From positions 1 through 64,000 of the forward strand of contig JAJBVD010000023.1 in assembly GCA_020859985.1 (NCBI GenBank): a DNA stretch of 64,000 bases. Reading direction: 5' to 3'. Positions 1 to 8,212 of this stretch are shown one piece after another; position 1 is the first letter of the stretch; each line of letters starts with the position of its first letter. The position numbers and the translations under genes were made by a program. Source of the stretch: Clostridiales bacterium (GTDB taxonomy: Bacteria; Bacillota; Clostridia; Lachnospirales; Lachnospiraceae). The notes under the pieces were generated by a model that saw only the letters and a list, made by a program, of their open reading frames with translations, had not been told where the DNA came from and made no database searches.

Positions 1-844
1 AAGAAACGATCTCATCGGTGTTGTAACCGAAGGACTCGGTAGCCTGAGCCTTCATCTCTGCATTGATACCCTCTACAGTAGCCTCACCCTTAACGACTGC
101 GTTGAGGATGGTGGTAGAACCTGTCGGGGTCGGTACACGCTGTGCAGCGCCGATAAGCTTGCCGTTCAGCTCCGGGATAACAAGGCCGATAGCCTTTGCA
201 GCACCAGTGGAGTTCGGAACGATGTTAACAGCGCCTGCGCGGGATCTTCTCAGATCGCCTTTTCTCTGCGGGCCGTCAAGGATCATCTGATCGCCGGTGT
301 AAGCATGGATCGTGCACATAATACCGGACTCGATCGGCATATAATCGTTCAGAGCCTTAGCCATCGGAGCGAGGCAGTTGGTCGTGCAGGAAGCTGCAGA
401 AATAACGGTATCTTCCTTGGTCAGTGTGGTGTGGTTTACATTGTAAACGATGGTCGGAAGATCATTTCCAGCCGGTGCGGAGATAACAACCTTCTTAGCG
501 CCTGCAGTGATATGAGCCTCAGCCTTAGCCTTGGAGGTATAGAAACCTGTGCACTCCAGAACTACGTCTACACCAAGCTCACCCCACGGAAGCTTAGAAG
601 CGTCTGCCTCTTTGTAGATCGTGATGGTGTGACCATCTACTACGATTGCGTCATCCGTATAAGAAACGGTGTCAGCCTTCTCATATTTGCCCTGAGAAGA
701 ATCATACTTCAGAAGGTGAGCCAGCATCTTCGGGCTGGTCAGATCGTTGATCGCTACTACATCGTAGCCCTCTGCCTGGAACATCTGTCTGAATGCCAGA
801 CGGCCGATACGTCCAAATCCATTGATCGCAACTTTTACTGCCAT
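1..844 (-). CDS. gap: Glyceraldehyde-3-phosphate dehydrogenase (partial, C-terminus outside window)
   Basis: Converts glyceraldehyde 3-phosphate, NAD+ and phosphate to 1,3-bisphosphoglycerate in cytosolic glycolysis. The first 281 codons are visible. The protein opens with [15 protein letters not shown], the NAD-binding Rossmann motif, and carries the active-site signature [12 protein letters not shown] with the catalytic cysteine near residue 153. The ATG at 844 follows a strong ribosome-binding site (AGGAGG, 10 bases upstream), and a good sigma-A promoter lies further upstream. The gene runs off the left edge, so about 50-60 residues of the usual 330-340 are missing. It is a chromosomal housekeeping gene and not part of the prophage. 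Confidence 0.97.
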   Translation of the reverse strand, partial: MAVKVAINGFGRIGRLAFRQMFQAEGYDVVAINDLTSPKMLAHLLKYDSSQGKYEKADTVSYTDDAIVVDGHTITIYKEADASKLPWGELGVDVVLECTGFYTSKAKAEAHITAGAKKVVISAPAGNDLPTIVYNVNHTTLTKEDTVISAASCTTNCLAPMAKALNDYMPIESGIMCTIHAYTGDQMILDGPQRKGDLRRSRAGAVNIVPNSTGAAKAIGLVIPELNGKLIGAAQRVPTPTGSTTILNAVVKGEATVEGINAEMKAQATESFGYNTDEIVS

Positions 845-1208
845 GATAATAATTCCTCCTATATGTGATTTTTAATAGGTAAGTGCCGGGGAAATCATCA
901 TTTGTTAAAAAATCCCCAACCTTTTGCTATTCTACCTAATTTTTCCCAGAATTTCAAGAGCTAATATGCGTTCTGATAAAATTTTTATAGACTTTTTTTC
1001 AGTTTTTCGCTATGATAAATTCATATTGGGCTTCAAATAAATCAGAAGAGCCCGTTTTCGCGAAAACATTTGTCATGCTACATTGTTTGCTGTATTGTAT
1101 CTGATGTAACTCATCAGAAACCGGCATACACAAAAATGAATGCTTTCAGCTGCAGATCATTACACTTACCGGCTATGATATGCCGGATTGGAAAGGATTT
1201 CCGCTCAC
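845..1208. other. Divergent intergenic region between gap and the PHP gene
   Basis: This AT-rich 364-bp segment separates divergently read genes. It holds the gap promoter and leader. For the plus-strand PHP gene I see no clear consensus promoter; TTGTTT near 1083 is a weak -35 candidate only. No coding potential or strong hairpin was noticed. Confidence 0.5.
929..957 (-). promoter_or_regulatory. Sigma-A promoter of gap
   Basis: On the minus strand TTGAAA is followed after 17 bases by TAGAAT. The distance to the gap start leaves a leader of about 80 bases. Spacing is ideal and both boxes are close to consensus. Confidence 0.6.
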
Positions 1209-2030
1209 ATGAATATTCGATATGATTGTCATCTTCACTCCGATTTTTCTGCCGACAGCGAGACCCCCATGGAGGAAATGGTACGCCGGGCCGAGGCGCT
1301 CGGGCTTCAAGGCATGTGTTTTACTGAACATCTTGATATTGATGCTCCACCGGATCCGCTTGGGTCTGATTTTACCTTTCTGGATTTTGAAGAGTATTTT
1401 GCAAAAGCTGCGAATCTGCGTACCCAATACACAGGAATAATACAGATTGGAAACGGTATGGAATTCGGCATGCTCCCGCATCTGTCAGGTGAGCTATCTT
1501 CTTTAAATCAAAAATATCCGTTTGATTTTATCATTCTCTCACAGCATTTTGTGGATGGTATGGATCCGTATTTCCCGGAATATTTTTCCGACAAAAGCGA
1601 GCGGGAGGGATATGAAAACTATTTTCGTACAGAATACGAGTGTCTGTTGCAGTTTGATTCGGGGGACTACGACACACTTGGTCATATGGACTATATTGTC
1701 CGCTACGGTCCAAACCGGAACCAGGAATATTCTTATCAGGCCTATTCCGATTATATTGACCCGATCCTGCACTATCTGATCGAACATGGCAAGTGTCTGG
1801 AACTGAATACAGGTGGTTATAAATACGGTCTCGGTGAGCCAAATCCCTGTGCTGACATCTTCCGGCGCTACCGCGAGCTTGGAGGTGAGCTTGTCACCAT
1901 CGGCTCCGACGCACACAGACCGGAACATCTGGCTTATGATTTTGACAGAGCTGCAGCGCTGCTTCAGACTCTTGGATTTCGTTATTATACCGTATTTGAG
2001 CAGCGAAAGGGACGGCAGGTCAGATTCTGA
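1209..2030 (+). CDS. hisK: Histidinol-phosphatase, PHP family (HisK/HisJ type)
   Basis: Likely removes phosphate from L-histidinol phosphate, the penultimate step of histidine synthesis, in the cytosol. The sequence shows the four PHP metal-binding segments: HLHSDFS at the N-terminus, a TEHLDI segment, SQHFVDG in the middle and GSDAHR near the C-terminus. The length (273 residues) fits the family (about 260-280). The open frame extends to a TTG at 1188, but the ATG at 1209 preceded by GGAAAGGA gives the classical start MNIRYDCHLHS. It is a lone gene with its own terminator. Other PHP phosphoesterases share these motifs, so substrate is inferred from family resemblance. Confidence 0.85.
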   Translation: MNIRYDCHLHSDFSADSETPMEEMVRRAEALGLQGMCFTEHLDIDAPPDPLGSDFTFLDFEEYFAKAANLRTQYTGIIQIGNGMEFGMLPHLSGELSSLNQKYPFDFIILSQHFVDGMDPYFPEYFSDKSEREGYENYFRTEYECLLQFDSGDYDTLGHMDYIVRYGPNRNQEYSYQAYSDYIDPILHYLIEHGKCLELNTGGYKYGLGEPNPCADIFRRYRELGGELVTIGSDAHRPEHLAYDFDRAAALLQTLGFRYYTVFEQRKGRQVRF

Positions 2031-2043
2031 CCTGCCGCTTTTG
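2013..2043 (+). terminator. Rho-independent terminator of the PHP gene
   Basis: GGCAGGTCA and TGACCTGCC form a perfect 9-bp stem with a 5-base loop, followed by GCTTTTGC. The stop codon of the PHP gene lies in the hairpin. It may also stop transcription arriving from the convergent dacF-like gene. Confidence 0.8.
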
Positions 2044-2091
2044 CAAACATTTTCACTGGTTTCAATATAAAAATACCTGTTTTACTCCATC

Positions 2092-3285
2092 TTATCCGGC
2101 TGTATTTTCTTCTGTTGTATCCTCCGTATATCCCAGAGCTTCCCCCAGCAGATCATATCCGGTAAATGCATCTTTTATATGATAAGAACTCACATCCTCA
2201 GAAGACCATCCGGCCGTTACCAGAATATATTCCCGGTCGCCAACCTCGGCCAGAGTAGCAAGGCAAAGTCCGGCTTCTTCGGTATACCCAGTTTTCGCAC
2301 CGATAATCTCTCCGCCTGTCACAATCTCATCCGCTACATTTTTAAAGAAAGTGCTCCATACAGTAAACCCGTCCGGGTGAACGTCCGTCGCGGACATCAC
2401 GTGGTAATGCGTGGTAAAAACTGTGCGGAATGTGCTGTTTTCCAGAGCTGCCTGAAGGATCAAAGCCATCTCGTAGACGGTCGTGTACTGATCGTCGTTA
2501 TGAAGTCCCGTACAGTTCATAAAATGGCTCTGCGTCAAACCCAGCTCTTCCACTTTCTGATTCATCAGCTCCACGAGACCTTCCTCAGACCCGGCAGCCT
2601 CTATCGCCAGCTGCATACAGCATTCCGCGCCGGACGGCAACAGAGCTCCATAAAGCAGCTCGCGTATCACCGTTGTCTCTCCCGGCTCAAACCCGGCCTG
2701 TGAGGCTCCTTCCGCATACAAAGCGTCATAAAAATCCGTATCCATCGTCACAGAAGCATCCAGATTTTTGATATTCTCAATCGCCACCCAGACAGTAAGA
2801 ATTTTCGTCATGGATGCCGGGAAAATCACCTCATCGCTGCTTTTCGCTCCCATAACCATACCGGTATTTTTATCAATCAACACTGCATGAGGGCTGTAAA
2901 GAGAATCCAGATTGACAGATATGTCCGGTGCGGCATCCGCTTCTGTCTCTGACAGATTCAACAGGGAAAAAATATTAGCTTCGGAGCCGGAACCGTTCTT
3001 TTTACGGCTCGATCCGCCCAGCAGGAGACTGCCGATAAACGCAATACAGACAAGCATTATAAACACAATGCCAAAAAGCAGCATGCTTTTCCGGGCATTA
3101 TGTCTTTTGCGTCTGCGGCGACGACTCGAGGAAGAGCGTTTTCTTTCTGTCCTGATACTGCCACTATCATTTCGTCGGCTCTCACGGGATCTTCTGTTTT
3201 TATCATCATACCGGCTGCTGCCATAAGCTTCCGCTCTGTTGCTGCGTCTATCGCTGTTGACAGCATTCTTTTTTTCAATCCGCAT
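2092..3285 (-). CDS. D-alanyl-D-alanine carboxypeptidase, DacF-like (peptidase S11)
   Basis: A penicillin-binding-protein-type enzyme that trims the terminal D-alanine of peptidoglycan stem peptides outside the membrane. The N-terminal 70 residues are very rich in Arg, Ser and Lys and cytoplasmic. One membrane segment follows (SMLLFGIVFIMLVCIAF region), then an extracellular S11 domain with SMTK (Ser-x-x-Lys nucleophile motif) and KTGYT (Lys-Thr-Gly box). The middle box, normally SGN, reads SGA. The typical C-terminal PBP5 stalk is lacking, as in many short clostridial DacF proteins. I use the ATG at 3285; a TTG at 3297 is also possible. It is the last chromosomal gene before the prophage. 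Confidence 0.85.
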   Translation of the reverse strand: MRIEKKNAVNSDRRSNRAEAYGSSRYDDKNRRSRESRRNDSGSIRTERKRSSSSRRRRRKRHNARKSMLLFGIVFIMLVCIAFIGSLLLGGSSRKKNGSGSEANIFSLLNLSETEADAAPDISVNLDSLYSPHAVLIDKNTGMVMGAKSSDEVIFPASMTKILTVWVAIENIKNLDASVTMDTDFYDALYAEGASQAGFEPGETTVIRELLYGALLPSGAECCMQLAIEAAGSEEGLVELMNQKVEELGLTQSHFMNCTGLHNDDQYTTVYEMALILQAALENSTFRTVFTTHYHVMSATDVHPDGFTVWSTFFKNVADEIVTGGEIIGAKTGYTEEAGLCLATLAEVGDREYILVTAGWSSEDVSSYHIKDAFTGYDLLGEALGYTEDTTEENTAG

Positions 3286-3714
3286 ATTGTCGTCCAATCT
3301 GTTTCAAAGCATATAACTTATATCAAAACAACAGGTCCAAAATATCTCTGACTTTTGTTCTGGATTGTCGCAGTTAAGATTATACTGTTAATTTCAGCTT
3401 CGGGCAAGCCCCAACCGGAAATTCGAAATAATACTGGTTATGCGGGAAAAATTGCAGGAAATAAATTCTCGAAATGAACCCTGCGAAATGAGTGTAGGAA
3501 TAATGTAGGAATACCGGTGTAGGAATAATGTAGGAATAATGTAGGAGTGACCGCAATATTTAGCACTGCGAACCACTCCTACATAATTTAAAAACGTTGA
3601 ATTTAAGCCATTTCTTTAGAACTTCCCAGCCTGAGCTGCTTCCTCTACGGAAGCTGAAAAGCCAGTAAAATCAACACTTTTACCCACCAAATGTAGGAGT
3701 AATATAGGAGTGTT
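3286..3714. other. Chromosome-prophage junction, intergenic
   Basis: There is no convincing gene in this 429-bp gap. Its right half holds the TGTAGGA iteron array described separately. It lies between a housekeeping gene and the last phage late gene, so it should contain the left attachment site. The exact att core cannot be named without the other prophage end. Confidence 0.5.
3493..3709. repeat. TGTAGGA iteron array at the prophage edge
   Basis: TGTAGGA(A/G)T recurs at 3493, 3504, 3518, 3529 and 3540, in steps of 11, 14, 11 and 11 bases, so the copies lie on nearly one helix face. An inverted copy at 3577 makes an 11-bp inverted repeat with the fifth copy (ATGTAGGAGTG ... CACTCCTACAT). Two more direct copies sit at 3692 and 3703 (the last is TATAGGA), again 11 apart. 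Arm-type integrase/excisionase sites next to an attachment site are the natural reading; operators are an alternative. Confidence 0.65.
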
Positions 3715-4263
3715 TCAACCCTCTGCCGCACGATACGCGTTTAAAACCCATTGGGCAATGATTTCTACCGGATAATCTCCTTCGACCAGATAGTCGATGT
3801 ACCCGCCGTCACGGATAAGTTTGAAATCTGCTTCATCGCCTGCAACACGTCGGTCAAGTTCCTGCTGGGTATCTCCTCTGGCATATCCACGACTGAATAT
3901 TGCGGCATACGTAGGATAAAGATACACCGTAAATATAAAGTCGTCAAGAGCTGTGATGCCACGTGGATTGAGCACAATAACTTTCTTGTTGCCGTCATCT
4001 GTGAAATCCTTGAGAGCAGAACCGTAGTAACACTTCCCAAAAGTAGCATCATAAGAAGTAGACTCAGCAAAGAATGCTTCTGACTGTTTCTTCAAAAATT
4101 CCGTTTCAGATATAAAGTGGTAATCTACACCATCACGTTCTCCTCTTCGCATAGGTCGGGTCGTGTACGTAACTATCTGCTCGAATCCATATTTGGCCAG
4201 GAACTTTGCAAGGGTCGTTTTACCTGAGCAGGTAGGGCCGGCAATTGCTATAACTTTACCCAT
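3715..4263 (-). CDS. Guanylate kinase-like protein (phage)
   Basis: Probably phosphorylates GMP/dGMP with ATP in the cytosol, feeding nucleotides to phage synthesis. The P-loop GPTCSGKTT is at residues 9-17. The GMP-binding stretch is clear (TYTTRPMRRGERDGVDYHF), and a lid-like arginine-rich segment follows further on. At 182 residues it matches guanylate kinases (about 190-205) with a slightly shortened C-terminus. It is the last gene of the phage late operon, next to the chromosome junction, after a small membrane-protein gene with which it is co-oriented. The edge position is typical of accessory cargo. Guanylate-kinase-like domains without catalysis exist, so activity is inferred. Confidence 0.75.
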   Translation of the reverse strand: MGKVIAIAGPTCSGKTTLAKFLAKYGFEQIVTYTTRPMRRGERDGVDYHFISETEFLKKQSEAFFAESTSYDATFGKCYYGSALKDFTDDGNKKVIVLNPRGITALDDFIFTVYLYPTYAAIFSRGYARGDTQQELDRRVAGDEADFKLIRDGGYIDYLVEGDYPVEIIAQWVLNAYRAAEG

Positions 4264-4281
4264 TTTGAATTTTCCTCCCCT

Positions 4282-4407
4282 CTAAGGCCAGCCGTCATCT
4301 TCGTCGTCCTTCCAGTTATCCCAGTCACAGTTCACAAGCAGGTCTACCCACTTAGTAACCGCAGCTATGATAACTGTCAAGCCGACGAAGGACAGTACGG
4401 CGCTCAT
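4282..4407 (-). CDS. Small membrane protein, 41 residues, coupled to the endolysin
   Basis: The ATG overlaps the endolysin stop (ATGA), so translation is probably coupled. One hydrophobic segment (LSFVGLTVIIAAVTKWVDLLV region) is followed by an acidic, Trp-rich tail ending DDEDDGWP. Position inside the lysis cassette suggests an accessory holin or lysis regulator, but the sequence alone does not show function. Confidence 0.6.
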   Translation of the reverse strand: MSAVLSFVGLTVIIAAVTKWVDLLVNCDWDNWKDDEDDGWP

Positions 4408-5120
4408 TTCACATACACCTGCCCGTTATAGTACGCCGCAATCCAACCAGACGGAATCAGCATCCAGATGTCATTGCCGACAGTGCTCAGCTCCTGACAG
4501 GTAACTTTCGTACCCTTGTCCAGAGCGCCATCGTTATCGGTGTCATTCTTCTTGGCATTAGCAGTCAGCTCGGAATGGGTCAGAGCATCCGCATCAGTTC
4601 CCGGAGCCTTACGCACTTTCAGTTCTACCTGCAGAGTGTACGTCGAGCCTATCTTATACGTAGGAGCGCTGGACGAAGACGAACTTGCAGTTGTAGTAAC
4701 CGGTGTATCAAACAGTTCTTTCTCAGCCGCACGTCTCTTGACCAAACCGGAAAGAGTAACTCCTCCCGCCTTGCAGTACGCAGGAATCTTTGCACTGATA
4801 GTAGCAATAGACCTTGTCCCACTTGCTGTCAGCTGCTTGATAGAACCGATATTGAACGCAAACGAAACCAGAGCATCAAACTGATTCTGGTTCCATTTGT
4901 ACGTCGAATAGTATTTATTTACACAGGCCTCTGCAGTTGCCAGATCAGCTTTCAGAAAAGCCGTAGCCTGTGCTTTGGTTATTGTCTGACCTTTCTTTAC
5001 TCCGGACGTGTGCCCATAACCGATTGTCCAGATGCCAACGCTGTCCTGATATGCAGTCAGCTTACAACCTTCAAACTGCTTGATAAGTTCCAATCCGGTG
5101 TCACTGGTTGTTAATCCCAT
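4404..5120 (-). CDS. Endolysin: GH24 lysozyme with C-terminal SH3-like domain
   Basis: A muramidase that hydrolyses peptidoglycan at the end of infection. Residues 1-140 form a phage-lysozyme (GH24) domain with the catalytic pattern E17-x8-D26-x5-T32 and the family stretch WTIGYGHT. A Thr/Ser linker follows. The C-terminal 75 residues have the YTLQVELKVRKAPG and WMLIPSGWIA patterns of a bacterial SH3 wall-binding domain. There is no signal peptide, so export needs the holin encoded four bases upstream. The modular form is usual for Firmicutes phages. Confidence 0.9.
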   Translation of the reverse strand: MGLTTSDTGLELIKQFEGCKLTAYQDSVGIWTIGYGHTSGVKKGQTITKAQATAFLKADLATAEACVNKYYSTYKWNQNQFDALVSFAFNIGSIKQLTASGTRSIATISAKIPAYCKAGGVTLSGLVKRRAAEKELFDTPVTTTASSSSSSAPTYKIGSTYTLQVELKVRKAPGTDADALTHSELTANAKKNDTDNDGALDKGTKVTCQELSTVGNDIWMLIPSGWIAAYYNGQVYVK

Positions 5121-5123
5121 AAC

Positions 5124-5366
5124 TTATTCCTCCTCTTCATCTGTGTAGTCATAGGTCTCTTCTGTCTCAATCGTATACGAAACAGACTTCCCATCCACAT
5201 AAGCTTCACAACCGGCATAGATCGCAGTTGAGACAACCGAGCAGATAACACCTACAATAGTAATCGCCTGATTCTCGATTGTGATACCTGCAATGCTCGT
5301 TGCGATACTTGCCAGAAAAGCTGCTACACTCATCCAGAATTTTCTACTTTTAAGTTTTGAACTCAT
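5124..5366 (-). CDS. Holin, phi-LC3 family
   Basis: This 80-residue membrane protein opens with SRKFWMSVAAFLASI, carries two hydrophobic stretches around GITIENQAITIVGVI and ends in a strongly acidic tail, the typical pattern of phi-LC3-type holins. It would form the inner-membrane hole that releases the endolysin encoded directly downstream. Confidence 0.8.
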   Translation of the reverse strand: MSSKLKSRKFWMSVAAFLASIATSIAGITIENQAITIVGVICSVVSTAIYAGCEAYVDGKSVSYTIETEETYDYTDEEEE

Positions 5367-5380
5367 TTCATTCTCCTTTC

Positions 5381-5719
5381 TCAGCCCTTAGGCTCATCAT
5401 TAGTTGCTGTTTCCAGTTCTATCTCATCCACATCTACTTTAGGGAAATCCATATGGGCCTGTTTTCCGTCTCGGTTAGCAATCGCATGCTGAACGGAATT
5501 CTTGATCATCCATATAGCCCCACCTGCAGATAATGGGACGGATACAAGTTCACCTACGTAAGACCACATGCCTGTGTCTCCGTATACTACTGTTGCGTAA
5601 ATGGCAAATATAACCATGATAACCACTACTGCAAGCCAGTCGATAACCATCACAATCACGAATAAATCCGAATAGTAATTAATCGGGCTGTCTTGAAGCG
5701 CTTTCGTAATCTTCTTCAT
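5381..5719 (-). CDS. Two-span membrane protein of the lysis cassette
   Basis: I start at the ATG at 5719 (MKKITKALQ), behind AGGTGAG; the frame opens further upstream but would then overlap the preceding gene. Two hydrophobic spans (FVIVMVIDWLAVVVIMVIF, then a weaker LSAGGAIWMI segment) are followed by a soluble acidic tail, 112 residues in all. It sits between an XhlA-like protein and the holin, so a second holin or antiholin is plausible but unproven. Confidence 0.6.
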   Translation of the reverse strand: MKKITKALQDSPINYYSDLFVIVMVIDWLAVVVIMVIFAIYATVVYGDTGMWSYVGELVSVPLSAGGAIWMIKNSVQHAIANRDGKQAHMDFPKVDVDEIELETATNDEPKG

Positions 5720-5730
5720 ATCAGTCTCAC

Positions 5731-6072
5731 CTAAATTCCCATCAGTGCACGTATGTAGGCACCAACTACTGCGGTTAAGACGCCAACAACAAACGTGCCG
5801 AGATACTTCATTGTTGATTGCCACTTCTTAGCGTCTCTGTCTTCAAGTTCATCCAGACGATGCTCCGCTTCTTTTTGCGTCTGTACCATAGCTGTCATGT
5901 TCTTAGCCAGTTCCTGAACCGAAAATGTCAGAGAAGTAAGTTCCTTGTTTTGCTCTTCCAACAACTCAAGTCTTCTATTTTGACGGTTATCCTCCGCATG
6001 AACTTCTTTAAACTCAGCCTCTACAGTTCGTCTAAATTCTTCGTGTTCTCCACGATTTAATGGTGAATCCAT
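5731..6072 (-). CDS. XhlA-like coiled-coil lysis protein
   Basis: The first 80 residues form a Glu/Arg/Leu-rich coiled coil (HEEFRRTVEAEFKEV onward). One C-terminal membrane segment follows (GTFVVGVLTAVVGAYI). This architecture matches the hemolysin XhlA family that works with holins in Bacillus prophage lysis. It lies directly downstream of the DGR reverse transcriptase and upstream of the holin and endolysin. Confidence 0.7.
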   Translation of the reverse strand: MDSPLNRGEHEEFRRTVEAEFKEVHAEDNRQNRRLELLEEQNKELTSLTFSVQELAKNMTAMVQTQKEAEHRLDELEDRDAKKWQSTMKYLGTFVVGVLTAVVGAYIRALMGI

Positions 6073-6104
6073 ACTGTTCTCCCTTCTGTGTTATGCTAAG
6101 ATGT

Positions 6105-7349
6105 TCAGGCGGCTTTCAAATATTCCACATTGGAAGCACCTCCCTCTGTATCCGGGTTATCTATAATCATCAGTTTCTTGTTGGATACTGTTATCTTCTT
6201 ATTAAATAGCTCTTCGTATAAAGTCAGTATATTTATTCTCTGCTGCTTAGACATTAGTTTATAGAAACTACCCATCCAGCTTCTGAATGTGGCTTCGACA
6301 TTTTTATAAGGAAGCTCGCCTAACAGGACTTTAACCTGTAAGCTCTTTAGTTTACGCCTCATAGCTGTAACTCGTTTTGGGTTAATTCGTTTAATAACCT
6401 TTCCGTCAGCAGTTAACGTGTATTTGATTTGCAAATATTTATAGGTACTGGAAAGTTTTACGATACGTGTTTTCTGTTTATTGATGTGAATGCCCAGAGA
6501 TTCAGCAATAACTTCTATAGCTTCAAATAACTCTACGATTTCTTCTTTTGTTCTGGCCATGATATAAAAGTCGTCCATATATCTGCCATAAAATTTAACT
6601 GAACGGACATACTTCACATAGTTATCAATCGGATGAGGATAATAGATACCTACAATCTGAGAAAGCTGGTCTCCGATATTAACCGACTTATCCATGTACT
6701 TCTCGCCAGTTAATAAGGTCTTGTCTATATTACGATACTCGATTTTATTGAATAAATCGGTTAAGCAATGTTCGTACTCTTCATCTGTCATATAGGAAAC
6801 ATCTACCCGAAATGCTTCAAATACAATATCAAGCAACCACGCTACAAACTCGTCATAATCGACTAAGCTGAGTAATTGGTCTTTAGCAATGCTATGAATA
6901 ATGTTATCGTAGAACTTTGAGAAATCTCCAAATCCAATATAGCCTTCATTTGTACCATACGCTTTGTAATACTTATGCAGGTGAATCTCGAATCGGTTTC
7001 TCTGCATTGAGATTCCCCGTCCTTTAACTGAAGCACAGTTGTCGTAAATAATATGCTTCTTAATTTCCGGCATAAGAATATCATCGCAGATAACATGACG
7101 AACCGTACGATCCGGAAGAGTAATACTTGTGATAGGCCTGAGTCTTCCTCGTTCCACCTGCATGAATTCTTCTACCGGACCATTTTTCAGAGTACGATTC
7201 GTAAGATCATCTTTAATCCGAAATATAAGTCTGAGGAAATTCATCATGGCTTTCTGGCTGCTGTCTTTCCATTTGCTGCCCTTGACAGATGCCTTATACG
7301 CTTCATATAAGACATTGGCGTCACATGCGATTTCCTCATATCTCGTCAT
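6105..7349 (-). CDS. Reverse transcriptase of a diversity-generating retroelement
   Basis: Makes error-prone cDNA from the template-repeat RNA, misincorporating opposite adenines, so that a tail gene is rewritten. Palm motif A is GDFSKFYDN (residues 141-149). The family-specific motif 4 reads NIGDQLSQIVG (224-234), with the SQ that separates DGR enzymes from group II intron and retron types. The catalytic box is YMDD (257-260). There is no maturase or nuclease domain; 414 residues is at the long end for the class. It lies directly after the template repeat, as in most DGRs, and should share the late transcript with avd and the target gene. Confidence 0.95.
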   Translation of the reverse strand: MTRYEEIACDANVLYEAYKASVKGSKWKDSSQKAMMNFLRLIFRIKDDLTNRTLKNGPVEEFMQVERGRLRPITSITLPDRTVRHVICDDILMPEIKKHIIYDNCASVKGRGISMQRNRFEIHLHKYYKAYGTNEGYIGFGDFSKFYDNIIHSIAKDQLLSLVDYDEFVAWLLDIVFEAFRVDVSYMTDEEYEHCLTDLFNKIEYRNIDKTLLTGEKYMDKSVNIGDQLSQIVGIYYPHPIDNYVKYVRSVKFYGRYMDDFYIMARTKEEIVELFEAIEVIAESLGIHINKQKTRIVKLSSTYKYLQIKYTLTADGKVIKRINPKRVTAMRRKLKSLQVKVLLGELPYKNVEATFRSWMGSFYKLMSKQQRINILTLYEELFNKKITVSNKKLMIIDNPDTEGGASNVEYLKAA

Positions 7350-7467
7350 AGGTATTCGCCACTATAGTAATACTTACCGTAGTAAATTACGTTCGGTTTT
7401 GTCATTAATCTGCAAGAATAAACTGCAGAACGGATAACGTCTCCTTCCCATCCGATAGAGGTTGGGA

Positions 7468-7556
7468 ATCAGTACGGACTGCATTAGAGTTCGAAGCGTT
7501 GTTGTAGTTGCAATTCCCGTTGTTGTTCACATTAGCGAAGTTAGCCGCCGAGACAA
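7468..7556 (-). repeat. DGR template repeat (TR)
   Basis: These 89 bases align without gaps to 8601-8689. Read on the minus strand, 18 positions differ and 17 of them are adenines in this copy (17 of its 26 adenines changed). That is the signature of adenine mutagenesis. As codons the TR is Asn-rich (AAC/AAT), which gives the widest amino-acid choice. It lies between avd and the reverse transcriptase gene. The matching block may extend a few bases on either side. Confidence 0.95.
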
Positions 7557-7563
7557 ACAGTTA

Positions 7564-8061
7564 TCAGACGTTACCCTTTTGGAGACGAGATTTTATAGAG
7601 TTATCACGTTGACGCCAATTCTTTATCTTCTCGATTTCTCGATAGATAGCTTTAACATATGGCTCATACTCGTTGAGATCCACATTCAGTTTGTCAGCGA
7701 TTCTCTGAAGTTCATTTATAATCTGCTCGCAATTAATTATTGCTTTATCCTGATACTCTCTTCTCAGATTGTATTCGTCCATAGTAGTAGGCCAGCAAAT
7801 AGCATAAGCAGCACGTAGGTTGTTCGTAAGATCAGCAGAAAAATGTTCTATCCGAGTTGTTGCACCATTCATAAAAACATAAAACTTTGCTATGTTCTCT
7901 TCCTCGGTATTGCGATTGTCTCCAATCTTACGAGCCATCTTAGCATAGTCTTTCACACCAAATGACCTTTGACTAAAATCTGCGAGCATATTATAAATGT
8001 CAGTAGCATCGTTTATAACAGTGAATCTTGACTCTGAGCGTTTAGAAGCAAGGACAGACAA
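7564..8061 (-). CDS. avd: Avd-like accessory protein of the DGR
   Basis: A small, helix-rich, basic protein with no membrane segment, placed immediately upstream of the template repeat, where DGRs carry the accessory variability determinant. Avd forms a pentameric four-helix-bundle barrel that binds the reverse transcriptase and the template RNA. The sequence has long amphipathic helices (EEENIAKFYVF, NCEQIINELQRIADKL) and a basic C-terminus (NWRQRDNSIKSRLQKG). At 165 residues it is longer than the Bordetella protein (about 128). Translation starts at a TTG directly abutting the XkdX stop, behind GGTGAGG, so the two are coupled. Confidence 0.8.
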   Translation of the reverse strand: MSVLASKRSESRFTVINDATDIYNMLADFSQRSFGVKDYAKMARKIGDNRNTEEENIAKFYVFMNGATTRIEHFSADLTNNLRAAYAICWPTTMDEYNLRREYQDKAIINCEQIINELQRIADKLNVDLNEYEPYVKAIYREIEKIKNWRQRDNSIKSRLQKGNV

Positions 8062-8196
8062 TTAATAATCCTCACCAGTAATAAGCGTAAACTCTTCCTC
8101 TGTAATCCAGCCAGTAGAAACTGCATTGCGAACCCGATCAATACTCCACATTCCAAACCGATAGTAATTTCTTACCTTAGTATAATTACTGCTCAA
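8062..8196 (-). CDS. XkdX family phage protein
   Basis: This 44-residue protein is too short for most gene callers. It starts at a TTG 8 bases after GGAGGAAG and shows the XkdX pattern: a YYxxGxW segment, VRNAVSTGWIT in the middle and ITGEDY at the end. XkdX proteins are tiny, of unknown function, and usually sit just after tail-fibre genes in Firmicutes phages, which is the position here. The avd start abuts its stop codon. Confidence 0.85.
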   Translation of the reverse strand: MSSNYTKVRNYYRFGMWSIDRVRNAVSTGWITEEEFTLITGEDY

Positions 8197-8212
8197 GCGA
8201 CTTCCTCCTTTC

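Noticed and set aside
1188-1208. Upstream TTG start of the PHP gene
   Set aside because: It overlaps the ribosome-binding sequence for the ATG at 1209, which gives the normal family N-terminus.
3057-3351. Frames inside and opposite the N-terminal Arg/Ser region of the carboxypeptidase
   Set aside because: Low-complexity shadows without start signals.
7430-7470. Longer template/variable match to the left of 7468
   Set aside because: The similarity past 7468 needs gaps and falls to chance; only the ungapped 89 bases are claimed.
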